Positions 17,544 through 27,695 are shown, numbered from the stretch's first letter. The stretch is 64,000 nucleotides of DNA from Bradyrhizobium sp. WSM1417 (GCF_000515415.1 NZ_KI911783.1:2904392-2968391), one strand, 5' to 3'. Notes: generated by a model from the sequence alone, not told the origin. Program-made: numbers and translations.

Positions 17544-19766
17544 TCAAGCAGGCTCGACGTAGTAACTGTCGCGGTGCTTGCCTTTGTACGCTTCGATGCG
17601 CTTGAGCATCTTGGGGTCTGCCCGATTGAGCACGGTTCCCAGGAGTTTCTTTTGCAGGACTTCCGAACCGGAAATCGACTCCTGAAGTGCGCTCCGCGTC
17701 GTCTTTCCCCACTCGATCACATAGACCATGGCATCCATGAGGAAGCTGACCGCCTTGGAGTCCGCGACCGGCATGACCGGTGCGAGATCGATAACGATAT
17801 ATTCGTAATGGTTGCGCAACGCCGCGAGGAGATCCGCCATCGCTTTAGACGCAACGATGTCGGCGGAGTTGACCATGCGTGATGCAAAAATAGCAGGCAG
17901 AAAATCGAGACCCGTTTCCTTGCTCCGCTGCACCTGGTACTCGAATGAACCTGGATCGCTAAGCGCCTCTACCAGCCCCGACCTGGCATCGGGAGCGAGC
18001 TCACGCGTCAAGGAGCGCGTGTGAAGGTCTCCGTCGATCAGCAGCGTGCGGTGCCCTGTTAGCGCGATCAGATGAGCAAAATTCGCCGCAACCGTCGTCT
18101 TCCCTTCCTTTGGCAATGACGAGACGATACCGATGACCTTAACGTCTCGGGTCAATCGCGCGACATCCACCGATACCTTGATGTTGCGTAAAGTTTCTGC
18201 GAAGCGCGAGAATGGATGATCGAGGACGTATCGGGAAACCGGAGGCGGCCCGATCGCCCCGGTCGATGCGGGGACCTTCCGTGCAGCGCGGATTTCCGGA
18301 AGAATACCGAGGCACTTTACGCCAAGCTCGTCTTCAACTTCGCCTGGAGTCCGGAGAACGTCGTTGAGAAGTTCGCGCGCAAATGCCGCGCCAAAACCAA
18401 GGCAAAGTCCTCCGACCAGGCCTCCAACAAGCGCCAGAACCGTTTTCGGAGAGCTCTTCTTGTTGGGCTTTGCGGCAGTACTGATCAGGCGTGCCTCGCT
18501 AATCGGAAAGCTTTGATTTTGCGTGGCGCTCTGAAGCTTCTCGAGGAAGTTGTTATAGAGATTACGGTAGGTGTCGGCAGCACTCTCCAGGTCGCGCAGC
18601 TTCACCCCTGCCTGGCCAGTATGGCCGGCCTGTGCGACGAGGTCCTTCATGTTGCGCTCAAGCGACGCTTCCCGGCTCTTGGCAATCTCGTAATCACTGC
18701 GATAGGCGTCGCCGATACGACGAACTTCGTCTGAAATGGCCTTGCGCACCTCGTCCATCTTGTTCCCGAGGTTGACCGTAGCCTGATGGGTTTTCCCGTA
18801 GCGCCGCGACCAATCTGCATATTGACTCTGCAGATCAAGATATTGTGCTCGAAGGCGTGTGATGACGGTGTTGTTGAGCGCATCGCTCACTGTAGATTGC
18901 GCGAGGTCCTGGTCTGAGATCGTGTCTATTCGATCGAGGCGAGCCTTGGCCTCCGCAGTTGCTGCTCGGGCCTGGACAAGTTGCGTATTCAGATCCGAGA
19001 GCTGCTGCTCGGACATCAAGCCGCGGCTCGTTCCGACGATGTTGTTTTCCGCCTTGAACGACTGAACCGCCCGGTCGCTGGCGGAGGCTTGCTGGCTCAG
19101 CTCGGCGCTGCGCTGTTGCAACCACTCGGTCGCGCGCTTGGTCGATTGATATTTCGCCTCCAGAGCCCCCACGATGTAGGTGTCCGCGATTGCATTGGCG
19201 ATTCTGACGGCCTGGTCCGGGCTTTCCGACCGGTAGCTGAGCGAAAGGACATAAGTCGTCAGCACTCGCTCGACCCGGAGATTTTTTTGGATCAGCTCGA
19301 CTGCGGCGTGTTCGATGCGTTCCTGCGACGGAGGCTCGCTGGAGTCAAACATCGACATAATTTTGCCGACAGCGGTGCCGAGGAGGCCTGGCTTGGAGCC
19401 CCTGAACTCAGGATCATCTGTCAGATGAAGACGGCGAACCACGGACAGGATGAGGTCGTCCGAGTTGATTACCTCGACCTGGCTGTCAACGTAGCCCGTG
19501 TCAATCAGAGCGGTGCTGTTTCCGCTGTCCTTGTCGAGCACCTGGGTCTGGCGGGTGTCCATCAGGATCCGCGCATTCGCCGTGTACATCGGCTTTGCCA
19601 TCACCAGATATATCAGCACGAGCAGGAGGGAAAGTCCGACGGCTCCGGCGATCAACGGCCACTGCCGGCGCAGGACATCGGCCACGCGGTCGAAGCTGAG
19701 GACGGCCCCGCCAAATTCGATTCCGAACCGGTGCCCGGAATGGAATTGCTCTCTCGGTTGATACAT
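17544..19766 (-). CDS. Polysaccharide co-polymerase/bacterial tyrosine kinase (Wzc/ExoP type)
   Basis: 740 residues from MYQPREQ; a GTG at 19847 preceded by GGAGGGAGA would add 27. A Wzz domain with a first membrane helix at about 45-65 is followed by a long periplasmic coiled coil (about 190-420), a second helix (about 450-475, LALVGGLVGGLCLGFGAAF) and a cytoplasmic BY-kinase domain. Walker A is SSLPKEGKTTVA, Walker A' LLIDGDLH and Walker B YIVIDLAPV. The tail has only three tyrosines near the end (EAY and SYY), a short cluster. It controls chain length and export through cyclic autophosphorylation, with the polymerase at 22084. Confidence 0.92.
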   Translation of the reverse strand: MYQPREQFHSGHRFGIEFGGAVLSFDRVADVLRRQWPLIAGAVGLSLLLVLIYLVMAKPMYTANARILMDTRQTQVLDKDSGNSTALIDTGYVDSQVEVINSDDLILSVVRRLHLTDDPEFRGSKPGLLGTAVGKIMSMFDSSEPPSQERIEHAAVELIQKNLRVERVLTTYVLSLSYRSESPDQAVRIANAIADTYIVGALEAKYQSTKRATEWLQQRSAELSQQASASDRAVQSFKAENNIVGTSRGLMSEQQLSDLNTQLVQARAATAEAKARLDRIDTISDQDLAQSTVSDALNNTVITRLRAQYLDLQSQYADWSRRYGKTHQATVNLGNKMDEVRKAISDEVRRIGDAYRSDYEIAKSREASLERNMKDLVAQAGHTGQAGVKLRDLESAADTYRNLYNNFLEKLQSATQNQSFPISEARLISTAAKPNKKSSPKTVLALVGGLVGGLCLGFGAAFARELLNDVLRTPGEVEDELGVKCLGILPEIRAARKVPASTGAIGPPPVSRYVLDHPFSRFAETLRNIKVSVDVARLTRDVKVIGIVSSLPKEGKTTVAANFAHLIALTGHRTLLIDGDLHTRSLTRELAPDARSGLVEALSDPGSFEYQVQRSKETGLDFLPAIFASRMVNSADIVASKAMADLLAALRNHYEYIVIDLAPVMPVADSKAVSFLMDAMVYVIEWGKTTRSALQESISGSEVLQKKLLGTVLNRADPKMLKRIEAYKGKHRDSYYVEPA

Positions 19767-19795
19767 AGGTAAATTCACTGCCTTGCTGCTGACGA

Positions 19796-20374
19796 TTATC
19801 GCGGTATCGGAAGGGGCTTGAATGGATCGGCTAATTTCGTCTTCCACTCTCCCTCCAGCAGGCCAGCGCCACGGCTGGGCTGCTTGCCGTCCCGACGTTG
19901 TGCGGGAGACTGCACCGCAGCTTCGTCCTCTCCGGCGGCCGAGTATCCGGCGATCACGGTGAGGTCTGCGACCCGCTGCACAAATTCCCTGATCTTGCGC
20001 GCGGCATCACGTTTGGTCGACGTGCATCTCGCTTCGGCCAGGCGAAGCGCCGCGCCTATCGCCGTCCGATCGGACGAGGTCGCCTCCGTAATCAGCGTCT
20101 CCACGGAGGGCAGAACGGCCGGATCCGTAGCAACGTAGGACGCGAGCAGAAACTTCAGCTTTTCCTTGTTGTTGCGAAGCCGCTCGAGCAGGGAGGAGGG
20201 GGCTTTGGTGAATGCATCGAGGTCAGCGCGAGGCGCGCGGTCGGAGGATTCGACGCATTGGGCATGGACTGGGCAGACCGTGGTTCCAGTCAGCGCCACG
20301 CCTGTCAAGATCACTGCTAATGCTTTCCAATCCGCGCCGGAGCTGGTGCGGAGCTTCCCAGAGTTCACGCTCAT
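19796..20374 (-). CDS. Secreted hypothetical protein upstream of the chain-length kinase
   Basis: 192 residues if started at MSVNSGKLRTSSG, giving a signal peptide (residues about 15-38, ALAVILTGVALTGTTV..VHAQ). Alternative starts lie at 20428 and 20488. The mature part is helical with two cysteines (QCVESS, ARCTSTK), a central FLLASYVATDPAVLPSVETLI, and a Gln/Gly/Arg-rich tail ending PLPIPR. Its stop lies 30 bp before the kinase start, so the two are likely one operon. No family recognised; a periplasmic accessory of export is possible. Confidence 0.6.
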   Translation of the reverse strand: MSVNSGKLRTSSGADWKALAVILTGVALTGTTVCPVHAQCVESSDRAPRADLDAFTKAPSSLLERLRNNKEKLKFLLASYVATDPAVLPSVETLITEATSSDRTAIGAALRLAEARCTSTKRDAARKIREFVQRVADLTVIAGYSAAGEDEAAVQSPAQRRDGKQPSRGAGLLEGEWKTKLADPFKPLPIPR

Positions 20375-20857
20375 CCACGTCTTTCGTCTGCTGGCCAGAA
20401 CGACGAACTTCGCAGACAACTGTGTCATTTTTTGTGCGCTGCAAGATTCACACGTATGTGCAGTAATGTTCCCGCGCAGATTGTTCAACCAGAAGAATGT
20501 GGGCGGCGTGCCTTCGGGATGTGCAAGCTCGCGCTCCGATGTTCATGAACCGGTCACACGTTGCCTGCTGCCTTTGCAAATGGCGCTGAGGGTCTGCGCA
20601 ACGTGTCGCGTATCATCGGGCACCGTTCCAAACTCAGTGTGGCCATACAAGCGACAAAATATCTCCACGCCGGCTCCGTATCGCAACGACGCCGCCATTT
20701 CGCAAAGCTTCGCCAGGTATCGCGAACGTTTGCTGATGTGGGTCACCACAAGAGTTGTGAGCGATGACATTACTGCAAGCGGTCATGCATCGGCGAGCAA
20801 CTGGCTTCGCTGCGATTGAACGCGTGCGCGAAGTGGTTCAAGCTGCTGCAGTACAGG
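20375..20857. other. Divergent intergenic region, 483 bp
   Basis: Lies between the minus-strand kinase operon and the plus-strand acyltransferase/polymerase operon, so it should hold both promoters. Overlapping open frames at 20543-20770 on the two strands show no family resemblance. Confidence 0.3.
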
Positions 20858-22087
20858 ATGAATGGGAATGTCGACGTGATGCAGTCAGGTCATCGAGAGA
20901 AGCCGCATGTCCTGCCACTCGACAGTATCCGGGGTATCGCCGCCACCTCCGTCGTGATCCATCATCTTCTTTTGATGCCGACCTTTCTCGCGGCGTTCCC
21001 GCATAATGCATGGATAAACTGGTCGTTCTTCAGAAGCGCCTGGCTGCTGGTCGATCTGTTTTTCGTTCTGAGCGGAATCGTGATGTCGCTAAGCTATGTC
21101 GACGGAGACTTCGGCCGTTTCTCACTTCGGGATTTCTTGGTGAGGCGTCTCGCGCGCGTGTACCCGCTTCATATCGTCATGTTGCTGGCGAATCTTCTCT
21201 TCCGGCTGCTGCGCATCGGGCTGGTCACGGCAGGTGTCGTTGCGGCAACGCCGGCGGCATTTGAGGTGAACAACACCTATTCGTTCATTCTGAATCTCTT
21301 TCTCCTTCACTCCATGGGATTCATCGACTACCTCAGCTGGAATGCGCCAAGCTGGAGCATCAGCGTTGAATTTTATACCTACGTGATTTTTGGACTGGTG
21401 CTGCTGCTCGCGCAGCGTTTCGGTTCGTCAATCTCTTTTTATGTGACATCGGCGCTGATCGCCGCCAGCAGCTTGGGTTTCATCATTTTTGTGCTCGACA
21501 AGCCAAGTCTTGGGCTTCAGACCGACTTCGGCATTCTGCGCTGCTTTACAAGCTTCTTTCTTGGAGCTCTTGCCGTAAGAATCGTCAAGGACGTGCCGCG
21601 CACGGTGTCTCCGTTTCTTCAGGGGGCATTCCAGCTCGCCGCCATGACCGCAAGCATCGTGCTGGTGTCGATGGTGGAAGCGTATCCCGCAGCGAGCTTC
21701 CTGGCACCGATCGTGTTTGCATTCTTCCTTGGTAGCCTGCTGGCGTTTCCGAATGCGAAGCTGATTCCTCGAATGCTGGTGGCCGGGCCGCTGGTATGGA
21801 TGGGGCGTCGGTCCTATTCGATTTACATGGTGCATGCGCTGATCGTACTTCTCGCAGAATATTTCGTACGGGCGCTCGGGCATCGCAATATTGCTGCGCT
21901 TGATTCGATCCTGCCTGGGCTGCCCGCCACGGCGAATCTCATCGTGTCTCTGGCCGCGGTGCTGGTTGTGTCGCACTTTACGTATCTCTACGTCGAGATC
22001 GGTGGCGGAAAGCTATTGCGGAGCGTGTTTGGAGGCCAGGGGCGGTTCACAACATCACCAGAGCCCTCGGCTCGTCCATCAAATTGA
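20858..22087 (+). CDS. Acyltransferase 3 family membrane protein (OafA/ExoZ-like)
   Basis: About 409 residues from MNGNVDVMQ; an in-frame TTG at 20816 is less likely. The family start is clear: LDSIRGIAATSVVIHH with the conserved His, then LFFVLSGIVMSLSY and FLVRRLARVYPLHI. About ten membrane helices follow. Such proteins move acetyl or other acyl groups across the inner membrane onto sugars of surface polymers. First gene of a four-gene plus-strand operon (20858-25656), overlapping the next by 4 bp (TTGA). Confidence 0.88.
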   Translation: MNGNVDVMQSGHREKPHVLPLDSIRGIAATSVVIHHLLLMPTFLAAFPHNAWINWSFFRSAWLLVDLFFVLSGIVMSLSYVDGDFGRFSLRDFLVRRLARVYPLHIVMLLANLLFRLLRIGLVTAGVVAATPAAFEVNNTYSFILNLFLLHSMGFIDYLSWNAPSWSISVEFYTYVIFGLVLLLAQRFGSSISFYVTSALIAASSLGFIIFVLDKPSLGLQTDFGILRCFTSFFLGALAVRIVKDVPRTVSPFLQGAFQLAAMTASIVLVSMVEAYPAASFLAPIVFAFFLGSLLAFPNAKLIPRMLVAGPLVWMGRRSYSIYMVHALIVLLAEYFVRALGHRNIAALDSILPGLPATANLIVSLAAVLVVSHFTYLYVEIGGGKLLRSVFGGQGRFTTSPEPSARPSN

Positions 22088-23427
22088 GCGCAAACATGCT
22101 TGCCATGGTGCGCCCTCGACTGACGATCATCAGCCTGAATATCGAAGCGCTCGCGCTCGGCGTTTATCTTGTTCGTGACGCGTTTGGCGGCGTGATGCGC
22201 TACTACACCAGCATTCTCCATCTGGATGCGCTCTGGTATGTCCCGGACGCGATTGCGATGCTGTGCCTGGTACAGTTCATCGCCTATTGCATCATCCGCA
22301 ATCGCAGCATCATGGCGACGCTGGTGCTGGTGCAGATCATGCTGTCCCTGGTGCTAGGCTATATCATGCTCGGCACGGCCAACGCCGCCCTGTCTGCGTT
22401 CAAGATGATGTTGCCGGTTTTCGTCGGATTTTGCTTTTGTGATACGAATCTTGGCTCTTACCGGAAACTGCTGTCGGTCATCGCCGCGACCTTCTACCTC
22501 TCGATCGTTGGCGTTTTGCTAACGAAGTTTTACGTGATGCCGTGGGTCGGGTTCAAATATGAATCGTTCGGCGCGGTCCGGGAGGCGGGACGGCTATGGT
22601 GGGCTTACGGCGGGGATGATCAGCGGCTGATGGGTTTTGCCGCCGACAACACAATGGCGGCATTCTTTATTCTGGCATCATTCGCGATTACGTCGATCCG
22701 TAAGAGTACGCGCTGGTGCCTCGCTTTTGGCGCGCTTGCCATCTATGTCACCCGGCTGACCACGAGCAAGACGACACTGATCGTTCTTGTGCTCTATCTC
22801 CTGCTGCTCTTGATCGTGCGAATGCTGCCGGAAAAGTCGCGTTTCGTGGCCATTCGCAGCATCGCGCTGTGGTCGTTCGCTGCTATTCCGCTGCCGTTCT
22901 TCATGATCTGGGCTGCGTCGGGGACCGTGCCTATCCCGCATTCGACGATGTTCAGCATTCTCGACCGGATTAACAACAGTTGGCAACTTCCGTTCGTCTA
23001 TCTCGGCCAGCTGATGCCAATCGGCGTGATCACCGGGTGTGGCGCCGGCTGCTTCAATTATCCACAGAAGCTGTTTTCGCCGCTCGCCGCGTATTGGGTG
23101 CCGGTCGATAATTTCTACATCGGGACGTACCTGATGTTTGGCCTTCCCTTCGCTGTGTTCATGGTCATGGTGTTCCGTGCAACCTTCGCGGTGACCGATA
23201 TCTACAAGCTGACGCTCCTCTTTGTCGTCAACATGTTCACCATCACAGTTCTGAACTACGGCCCTGCATCCGGCCTACTTCTGATCTCACTGAGTTTCAG
23301 CGGAGTTTTCACCCGAAAAGCGGCGGTACAACCGCTGATCGTTCCAACGAGCCCGCCAGAGGAGGTTCTCGGACTGGGATCGGGTGGATTGGGTGGTTAT
23401 CGCGGGACCAGTCCGAAACCGGCTTAG
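22084..23427 (+). CDS. Wzy-like polysaccharide polymerase / O-antigen ligase-like membrane protein
   Basis: 447 residues with about ten to eleven hydrophobic segments and one long periplasmic loop (about 145-190, containing WVGFKYESFGAVREAGRLWW). A later motif is GAGCFNYPQKLF. This topology and the gene context are those of Wzy polymerases, which link lipid-bound repeat units on the periplasmic face; sequence in this class is poorly conserved, so ligase-like alternatives remain. The TTG at 22084 overlaps the previous stop; ATG 22096 is an alternative. It would work with the kinase at 17544 for length control. Confidence 0.75.
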   Translation: MSANMLAMVRPRLTIISLNIEALALGVYLVRDAFGGVMRYYTSILHLDALWYVPDAIAMLCLVQFIAYCIIRNRSIMATLVLVQIMLSLVLGYIMLGTANAALSAFKMMLPVFVGFCFCDTNLGSYRKLLSVIAATFYLSIVGVLLTKFYVMPWVGFKYESFGAVREAGRLWWAYGGDDQRLMGFAADNTMAAFFILASFAITSIRKSTRWCLAFGALAIYVTRLTTSKTTLIVLVLYLLLLLIVRMLPEKSRFVAIRSIALWSFAAIPLPFFMIWAASGTVPIPHSTMFSILDRINNSWQLPFVYLGQLMPIGVITGCGAGCFNYPQKLFSPLAAYWVPVDNFYIGTYLMFGLPFAVFMVMVFRATFAVTDIYKLTLLFVVNMFTITVLNYGPASGLLLISLSFSGVFTRKAAVQPLIVPTSPPEEVLGLGSGGLGGYRGTSPKPA

Positions 23428-23452
23428 CGTGGCCGACGGGTGAGACAACGAG

Positions 23453-24559
23453 ATGCATAAACGACTTGCGTTCATCGATACGTTGCGTGGCATAGCCGTA
23501 CTCGCTGTGCTGCTGCAGCATGCGCTCGAGGTGATCGTCCAGCATCACCCGACCGGCGACTACTACTGGGCGTTTCACAACGTTCTCGGTTACTACATGA
23601 ACTTCGGCCGGTTTGGCGTCGTGCTGTTCTTCCTTGTCAGCGGCTTCGTCATCCCCTTCAGCTTCCCGAACAGTGCAGCGCCAGTGCGGGATTTTGCGGT
23701 AAGCCGGGTTTTCCGTCTCTATCCCGCCTATTGGACCTCGATCCTGATCGGGCTGGTGACACTTCTGGCACTGGATGGAAAAACCTATGCGCTGGCGCAG
23801 TTTCTGGCCAATCTCACGATGCTGCAGACATTCGTGAACGTGCCGAATCTCTGGATCTTCTACTGGACGCTCGCCATAGAACTGTTGTTCTACATCGGGT
23901 GTACCATCCTCTTTGCGATGGGGTTGCTGAACCGGAGCTATACGGCCGTTTCGATCGTTATTGGCGCGGCGCTGGTCGGCACCATCGTGCCGATGTTGAT
24001 CGACAGCCGGACGGTCTCATCGTTGTTGGAGGTCGCCCTGAACCTGTCGGCGATGTTTCTTGGCAAGATCATCCGCGACACGGTGATCGAAGAACGACTG
24101 CGATGGCGGCATGTTGCCGCATGCACGCTGCTTTACGCGATCTTTGCGGTGACGCTGGCGGAGAGGAGGTTCGGCGGCGTGTACCACGAGAATTTCTTCT
24201 ACAGCTATTCGATCGGCTCGGCTTACGTGCTTGCCGCTCTCGTCTTCATCGTGTTTGCCACGTTCGGCGAGCGGATGGCATTGCGGTCCCTGGCGTTCGT
24301 CGGCGTCATCAGTTACTCGTTGTACCTGATGTCGCCCTTCGTGATCGTCTGGATTCATCGTCTTGTCGGCGTCGGTGACGGACCGCTTGGGTGGTCGCTT
24401 TTCGTTACCGCGATCGTCGCATTGTCGCTCGTCGTGAGCTGGCTGACTTACACGTTTACGGAAAAGCCATCGATCGCATTCGGGCACAGGTTCCGGTCGG
24501 ACAGGCGGAAGCGAGTCGTTCTCGAGCCTGCTCTCAGCAGCCAGGGAGCCGCCGAGTGA
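23453..24559 (+). CDS. Acyltransferase 3 family membrane protein
   Basis: 368 residues. The N-terminal family signature is intact: LAFIDTLRGIAVLAVLLQHA with the catalytic-site His, FGVVLFFLVSGFVIPFSF and FAVSRVFRLYPAYW. About ten membrane helices, ending in a basic cytoplasmic tail (RFRSDRRKR). Probable O-acyl decoration of the polysaccharide. Starts 26 bp after the polymerase and overlaps the next acyltransferase by 4 bp (GTGA), so it is translationally coupled. Confidence 0.88.
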   Translation: MHKRLAFIDTLRGIAVLAVLLQHALEVIVQHHPTGDYYWAFHNVLGYYMNFGRFGVVLFFLVSGFVIPFSFPNSAAPVRDFAVSRVFRLYPAYWTSILIGLVTLLALDGKTYALAQFLANLTMLQTFVNVPNLWIFYWTLAIELLFYIGCTILFAMGLLNRSYTAVSIVIGAALVGTIVPMLIDSRTVSSLLEVALNLSAMFLGKIIRDTVIEERLRWRHVAACTLLYAIFAVTLAERRFGGVYHENFFYSYSIGSAYVLAALVFIVFATFGERMALRSLAFVGVISYSLYLMSPFVIVWIHRLVGVGDGPLGWSLFVTAIVALSLVVSWLTYTFTEKPSIAFGHRFRSDRRKRVVLEPALSSQGAAE

Positions 24560-25656
24560 GGGGCGGAGCACGCGATGCATCGGCCGGCTACGATGGATCG
24601 TTTGTGCCGTCTGTGCAGGGACTTCGTGGCATTGCCGCTCTCAGCGTGCTGATGGACCACTTTTACGACATGCCGAAGGGGGGCATGTACGACATTCTCG
24701 ATCCCGGGTTCCTCCCGCCGCTGTGGCCGTGGTTGCAGTCGGTCATCAATGTCGGCGGACACGGGGTCGAACTGTTCTTCATGATCAGCGGATTCCTGAT
24801 CCCGGCAAGCCTGGTCCGGCACGGGTCGTTGGCGAAATTCTTCTTTGACCGCATCTTGCGCATCATGCCAGTCTTTATCATCCTGCATCTTGTGCTGTTT
24901 TCGGTCGGCCCTTTGGTCGGTTACAAGTTCTTCCGTGGCATCGACGCTGGCAGCTATACAGGTATATTCGTTGCCAACCTTTTCTTTCTCCAGGATGCGC
25001 TAGGGCTTCCGATAGCGCAGCAAAATGCCTGGACGCTGACCTATGAGTGGGCATTCTATATCTGGTTTGCGCTGACGTTCAGCGCGCTGCGGATCGGCGG
25101 CCGGCTGCTGGCGGCTCCACTCGTTCTGCTTGGGCTCGCTTGCCTGATGCACTGGCCGATCACTGCGTTCTTCTGTATTGGAATGCTCTTTAGCGCCATC
25201 GGCATTCGCTTTTCCGTGCCGGGACGTCTCGGCGTTGCCGCTGGCCTGATCTGCGCGGTCGCGATGTATGCGAGCCTGGTGCTGTTCCATCCCTTCATCG
25301 GTCTCGTGCCCGGTGCTCTGTTGTTCGGGATGGTGCTGGCGCGCGGCTCGGGGATCGGCAATCTGCTCAACACGCCGGCGCTGCAATATGTGGGGAAGAT
25401 CAGCTACAGTCTCTATCTGGTGCACCCTTTCGTTCTGTTTCCTTTGCAAGTGGCCGGTCTCAAGCTCGTCGCGACCGGCATCGACCGATGGATATTGTGG
25501 GTGGCCTTCATTGGACTGGGACTGGTGCTGTCATTGATCGCCAGCGCGATCAGCTACGAGCTGATCGAGGTGAGGCTCAGGCGCCTGATCGACGGTAGCC
25601 TGCGGGGCCTGTTCTTCCGTCCGATCGCAGGCACCGAGCATCCGGTTTCGCCATAA
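24556..25656 (+). CDS. Acyltransferase 3 family membrane protein
   Basis: 366 residues from GTG 24556, which overlaps the previous stop; in-frame sequence upstream of it belongs to the preceding gene. Signature: VPSVQGLRGIAALSVLMDHF, GVELFFMISGFLIPASL and FFFDRILRIMPVF. In the first motif the usual His is preceded by Asp (MDHF), which fits the family. About nine to ten helices. Last gene of the operon; converges with the glycosyltransferase at 25675. Confidence 0.88.
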   Translation: MRGGARDASAGYDGSFVPSVQGLRGIAALSVLMDHFYDMPKGGMYDILDPGFLPPLWPWLQSVINVGGHGVELFFMISGFLIPASLVRHGSLAKFFFDRILRIMPVFIILHLVLFSVGPLVGYKFFRGIDAGSYTGIFVANLFFLQDALGLPIAQQNAWTLTYEWAFYIWFALTFSALRIGGRLLAAPLVLLGLACLMHWPITAFFCIGMLFSAIGIRFSVPGRLGVAAGLICAVAMYASLVLFHPFIGLVPGALLFGMVLARGSGIGNLLNTPALQYVGKISYSLYLVHPFVLFPLQVAGLKLVATGIDRWILWVAFIGLGLVLSLIASAISYELIEVRLRRLIDGSLRGLFFRPIAGTEHPVSP

Positions 25657-25674
25657 CGGAATTGCCGCGCCCAC

Positions 25675-26778
25675 CTAAGCGGCAACGCGGCGATAGCTTG
25701 TAAACAGATTGTCGGCGATGTGATCCCAGTTCAGCGATCCTTGCGCTGTTTCCCTTGCGCCGTCGGTCAGGCTTGCCGCCAGTGATCTCGAGGTGAGGAC
25801 GCGCTCCAGCGCGTCGGCCAGCGCAGTCGCGTCTCCTGGCGGAACCAGCAAGCCATTGATTCCGTCGGTGACAACATCAGGAATGCCTCCTGTTGCGCTG
25901 GCGACAACGGGGCGGTGATTGCCAAACGCGGATGCCAGCACGCCGCTCTGCGTCGCATCCTTGTAGGGAAGCGCGACGACCTCTGCAGACTGGAAGAGGG
26001 TACTGGTGTCGGCGGCCGAGATATAGGCGTCGATGGTCTCGATGGTCGGCATAGCGGCCATGCGTGTGGTCAGTCTCACCATTTCAGGCCCGCGACCGGC
26101 AACAACTGCGTGGTGGCGAACGCGCCGTTTTGCGAGCAAGTCGATGGCGTCGAGAAAAACGTCAAGCCCCTTGTAGGCCCACATTCTGCCGAAGAAGAGA
26201 ATTCGCCCCTTGATCGATTGCACGGCTGCAGTATCGGTTCGCGGCACCGTCAGCACGCCGTGCATGGACGAGGTGATTTCGCCCACATAGCCTGGTGAAG
26301 CTTTGCGGAAGTCGGAGATGCAGCTTTGACCATGCACCGTGATGTGCGTTGCCGCTGCACGCATGCGGTTGCGCAATCTTTCTTCGGTCGAGTTGGTACC
26401 CGATCCCCCCTCGGAATGGGGAATTGCATCATGCACTGTCAAAACGCGTGGCAGGCTGGTCAGTCGCAGCAACTCCATCAGGCCCGCCGTGAAATATTCC
26501 GGACATTCGTGGCAATGGACGATGTCGGGGCGAAATGCGAGTACGTCGAGGAAAGAGCTCGGAAGCCCGATTGCTCCGAAGCGACGAATGCTGAGGTCGC
26601 GCACACGGGTATCGAACGGTTCGGAAGACGGAATCCAGGAAAGGTCCCACTGCTGGTTGGCGTCCTTGCGATTGAGCACGAGACGGACTTCGCAGCGCCG
26701 TGCCAGCCCCGCGGCAAGCCTGTAGGAATATTCGGCGAAATGCGGCGCGTAGATTGCGACGCGGAGGCGCTTAGCCAT
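25675..26778 (-). CDS. Family 4 glycosyltransferase (GT-B)
   Basis: 367 residues from MAKRLRVAIYAPHFAEYSY; GGAGAG lies 8 nt before this ATG, and the longer frame to 26817 overlaps the upstream gene. N-terminal Rossmann domain (HCHECPEYF, RVLTVHDAI) and C-terminal GT4 domain (ILFFGRMWAYKGLDVFLDAI, VVAGRGPE, EVVALPYKDATQSGVLASAF with the E-x7-E-like nucleotide-binding region). It transfers a sugar from a nucleotide donor at the cytoplasmic membrane face; donor and acceptor unknown. It follows the pyruvyl transferase by 1 bp. Confidence 0.88.
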   Translation of the reverse strand: MAKRLRVAIYAPHFAEYSYRLAAGLARRCEVRLVLNRKDANQQWDLSWIPSSEPFDTRVRDLSIRRFGAIGLPSSFLDVLAFRPDIVHCHECPEYFTAGLMELLRLTSLPRVLTVHDAIPHSEGGSGTNSTEERLRNRMRAAATHITVHGQSCISDFRKASPGYVGEITSSMHGVLTVPRTDTAAVQSIKGRILFFGRMWAYKGLDVFLDAIDLLAKRRVRHHAVVAGRGPEMVRLTTRMAAMPTIETIDAYISAADTSTLFQSAEVVALPYKDATQSGVLASAFGNHRPVVASATGGIPDVVTDGINGLLVPPGDATALADALERVLTSRSLAASLTDGARETAQGSLNWDHIADNLFTSYRRVAA

Positions 26779-26779
26779 C

Positions 26780-27613
26780 TCAGTTCTCTCCGCTCCAAAG
26801 GTCGATCGGGAATGCACCCATCAGGGCACGATGATCAAAGTTGAGGCGCGCAGCTCCACCCATCTCGCGCCCTTCGTCGATGCTTGAGGCAAACTCGACG
26901 CCAAACCGGCCGGTGCCTTCGTAATAGTCACGGTACTTGAACTCAGATTCCCCGCTGCTTAGCCGCACGTAGCGCGCCGGTATTCCGAATGCCTCGGCGA
27001 CGATGATGCCATGGAGCGAGCTGGCCAGAACCAGCTCGGCTTCCAGAATGGCGTCAATACGTCGATTCCAGGATCCAAGGGGTGAGACCACTGTATTGGC
27101 AGTATGGTCGATCAGATTCAAATCGTGCAGGTTCGGCACGAACACCCATTGCTTCGTGGCAGTTGGATGAAAGCGATTGGGAAACAGCCGGGGAATTAGC
27201 AGCGCAGGGTCACCAAACACCTCGGGCACAGTAATGCCCCGGCGTCGCAGGATCTCCAGTGTGCGCGGGCCGCGCACCGCGCGTACATCCAGGGTCTGCA
27301 CGCGTCGATTGAGGTCGCCCTGGCCCGGGCGTCCATTCACCCCGCTGCCCCAGACGACGTCACCATTTCGCGCATAGTGGAGCACCGAGCCGATCGCGAA
27401 TATGCGCTTTTGCAATGGCACCTCGTCCGCGAGCGTGTAGCCGAAATGTCGCAGGAGATGGTCGACCACGACCACCGACAGATAGTCACCGAAATTGATG
27501 GTTCCGTCGTCTGGTCGCCAGAAGAACAACTCCACGTGCGGATATGGCAGCGGATGAATGAAGTCGCAGCCGACTTCGTTGATCAGTCGTCGCAGATTGC
27601 CCCGGAAATTCAT
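26780..27613 (-). CDS. Polysaccharide pyruvyl transferase family protein
   Basis: 277 residues with NFGDYLSVVVVDHLLRHFGY near the start, a middle VWGSGVNGR and VRGPRTLEILRRRGI, VFGDPALLIPRLF, and late VLASSLHGIIVAEAFGIPARYV. These are the landmarks of PF04230 (CsaB/ExoV/WcaK-like), a GT-B-like fold that adds a phosphoenolpyruvate-derived ketal to a sugar, giving the polymer negative charge. Cytoplasmic. Co-transcribed with the glycosyltransferase at 25675. The intergenic region to the flippase at 27696 (82 bp) is divergent and should carry both promoters. Confidence 0.88.
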   Translation of the reverse strand: MNFRGNLRRLINEVGCDFIHPLPYPHVELFFWRPDDGTINFGDYLSVVVVDHLLRHFGYTLADEVPLQKRIFAIGSVLHYARNGDVVWGSGVNGRPGQGDLNRRVQTLDVRAVRGPRTLEILRRRGITVPEVFGDPALLIPRLFPNRFHPTATKQWVFVPNLHDLNLIDHTANTVVSPLGSWNRRIDAILEAELVLASSLHGIIVAEAFGIPARYVRLSSGESEFKYRDYYEGTGRFGVEFASSIDEGREMGGAARLNFDHRALMGAFPIDLWSGEN

Positions 27614-27695
27614 ACTGCCTCGAATTGTAGCTGCTTTCTCGCCGTAGTGTCCTCCTAAACAAGGCGACTATTGGACCATTGCAACTGATGGCTCA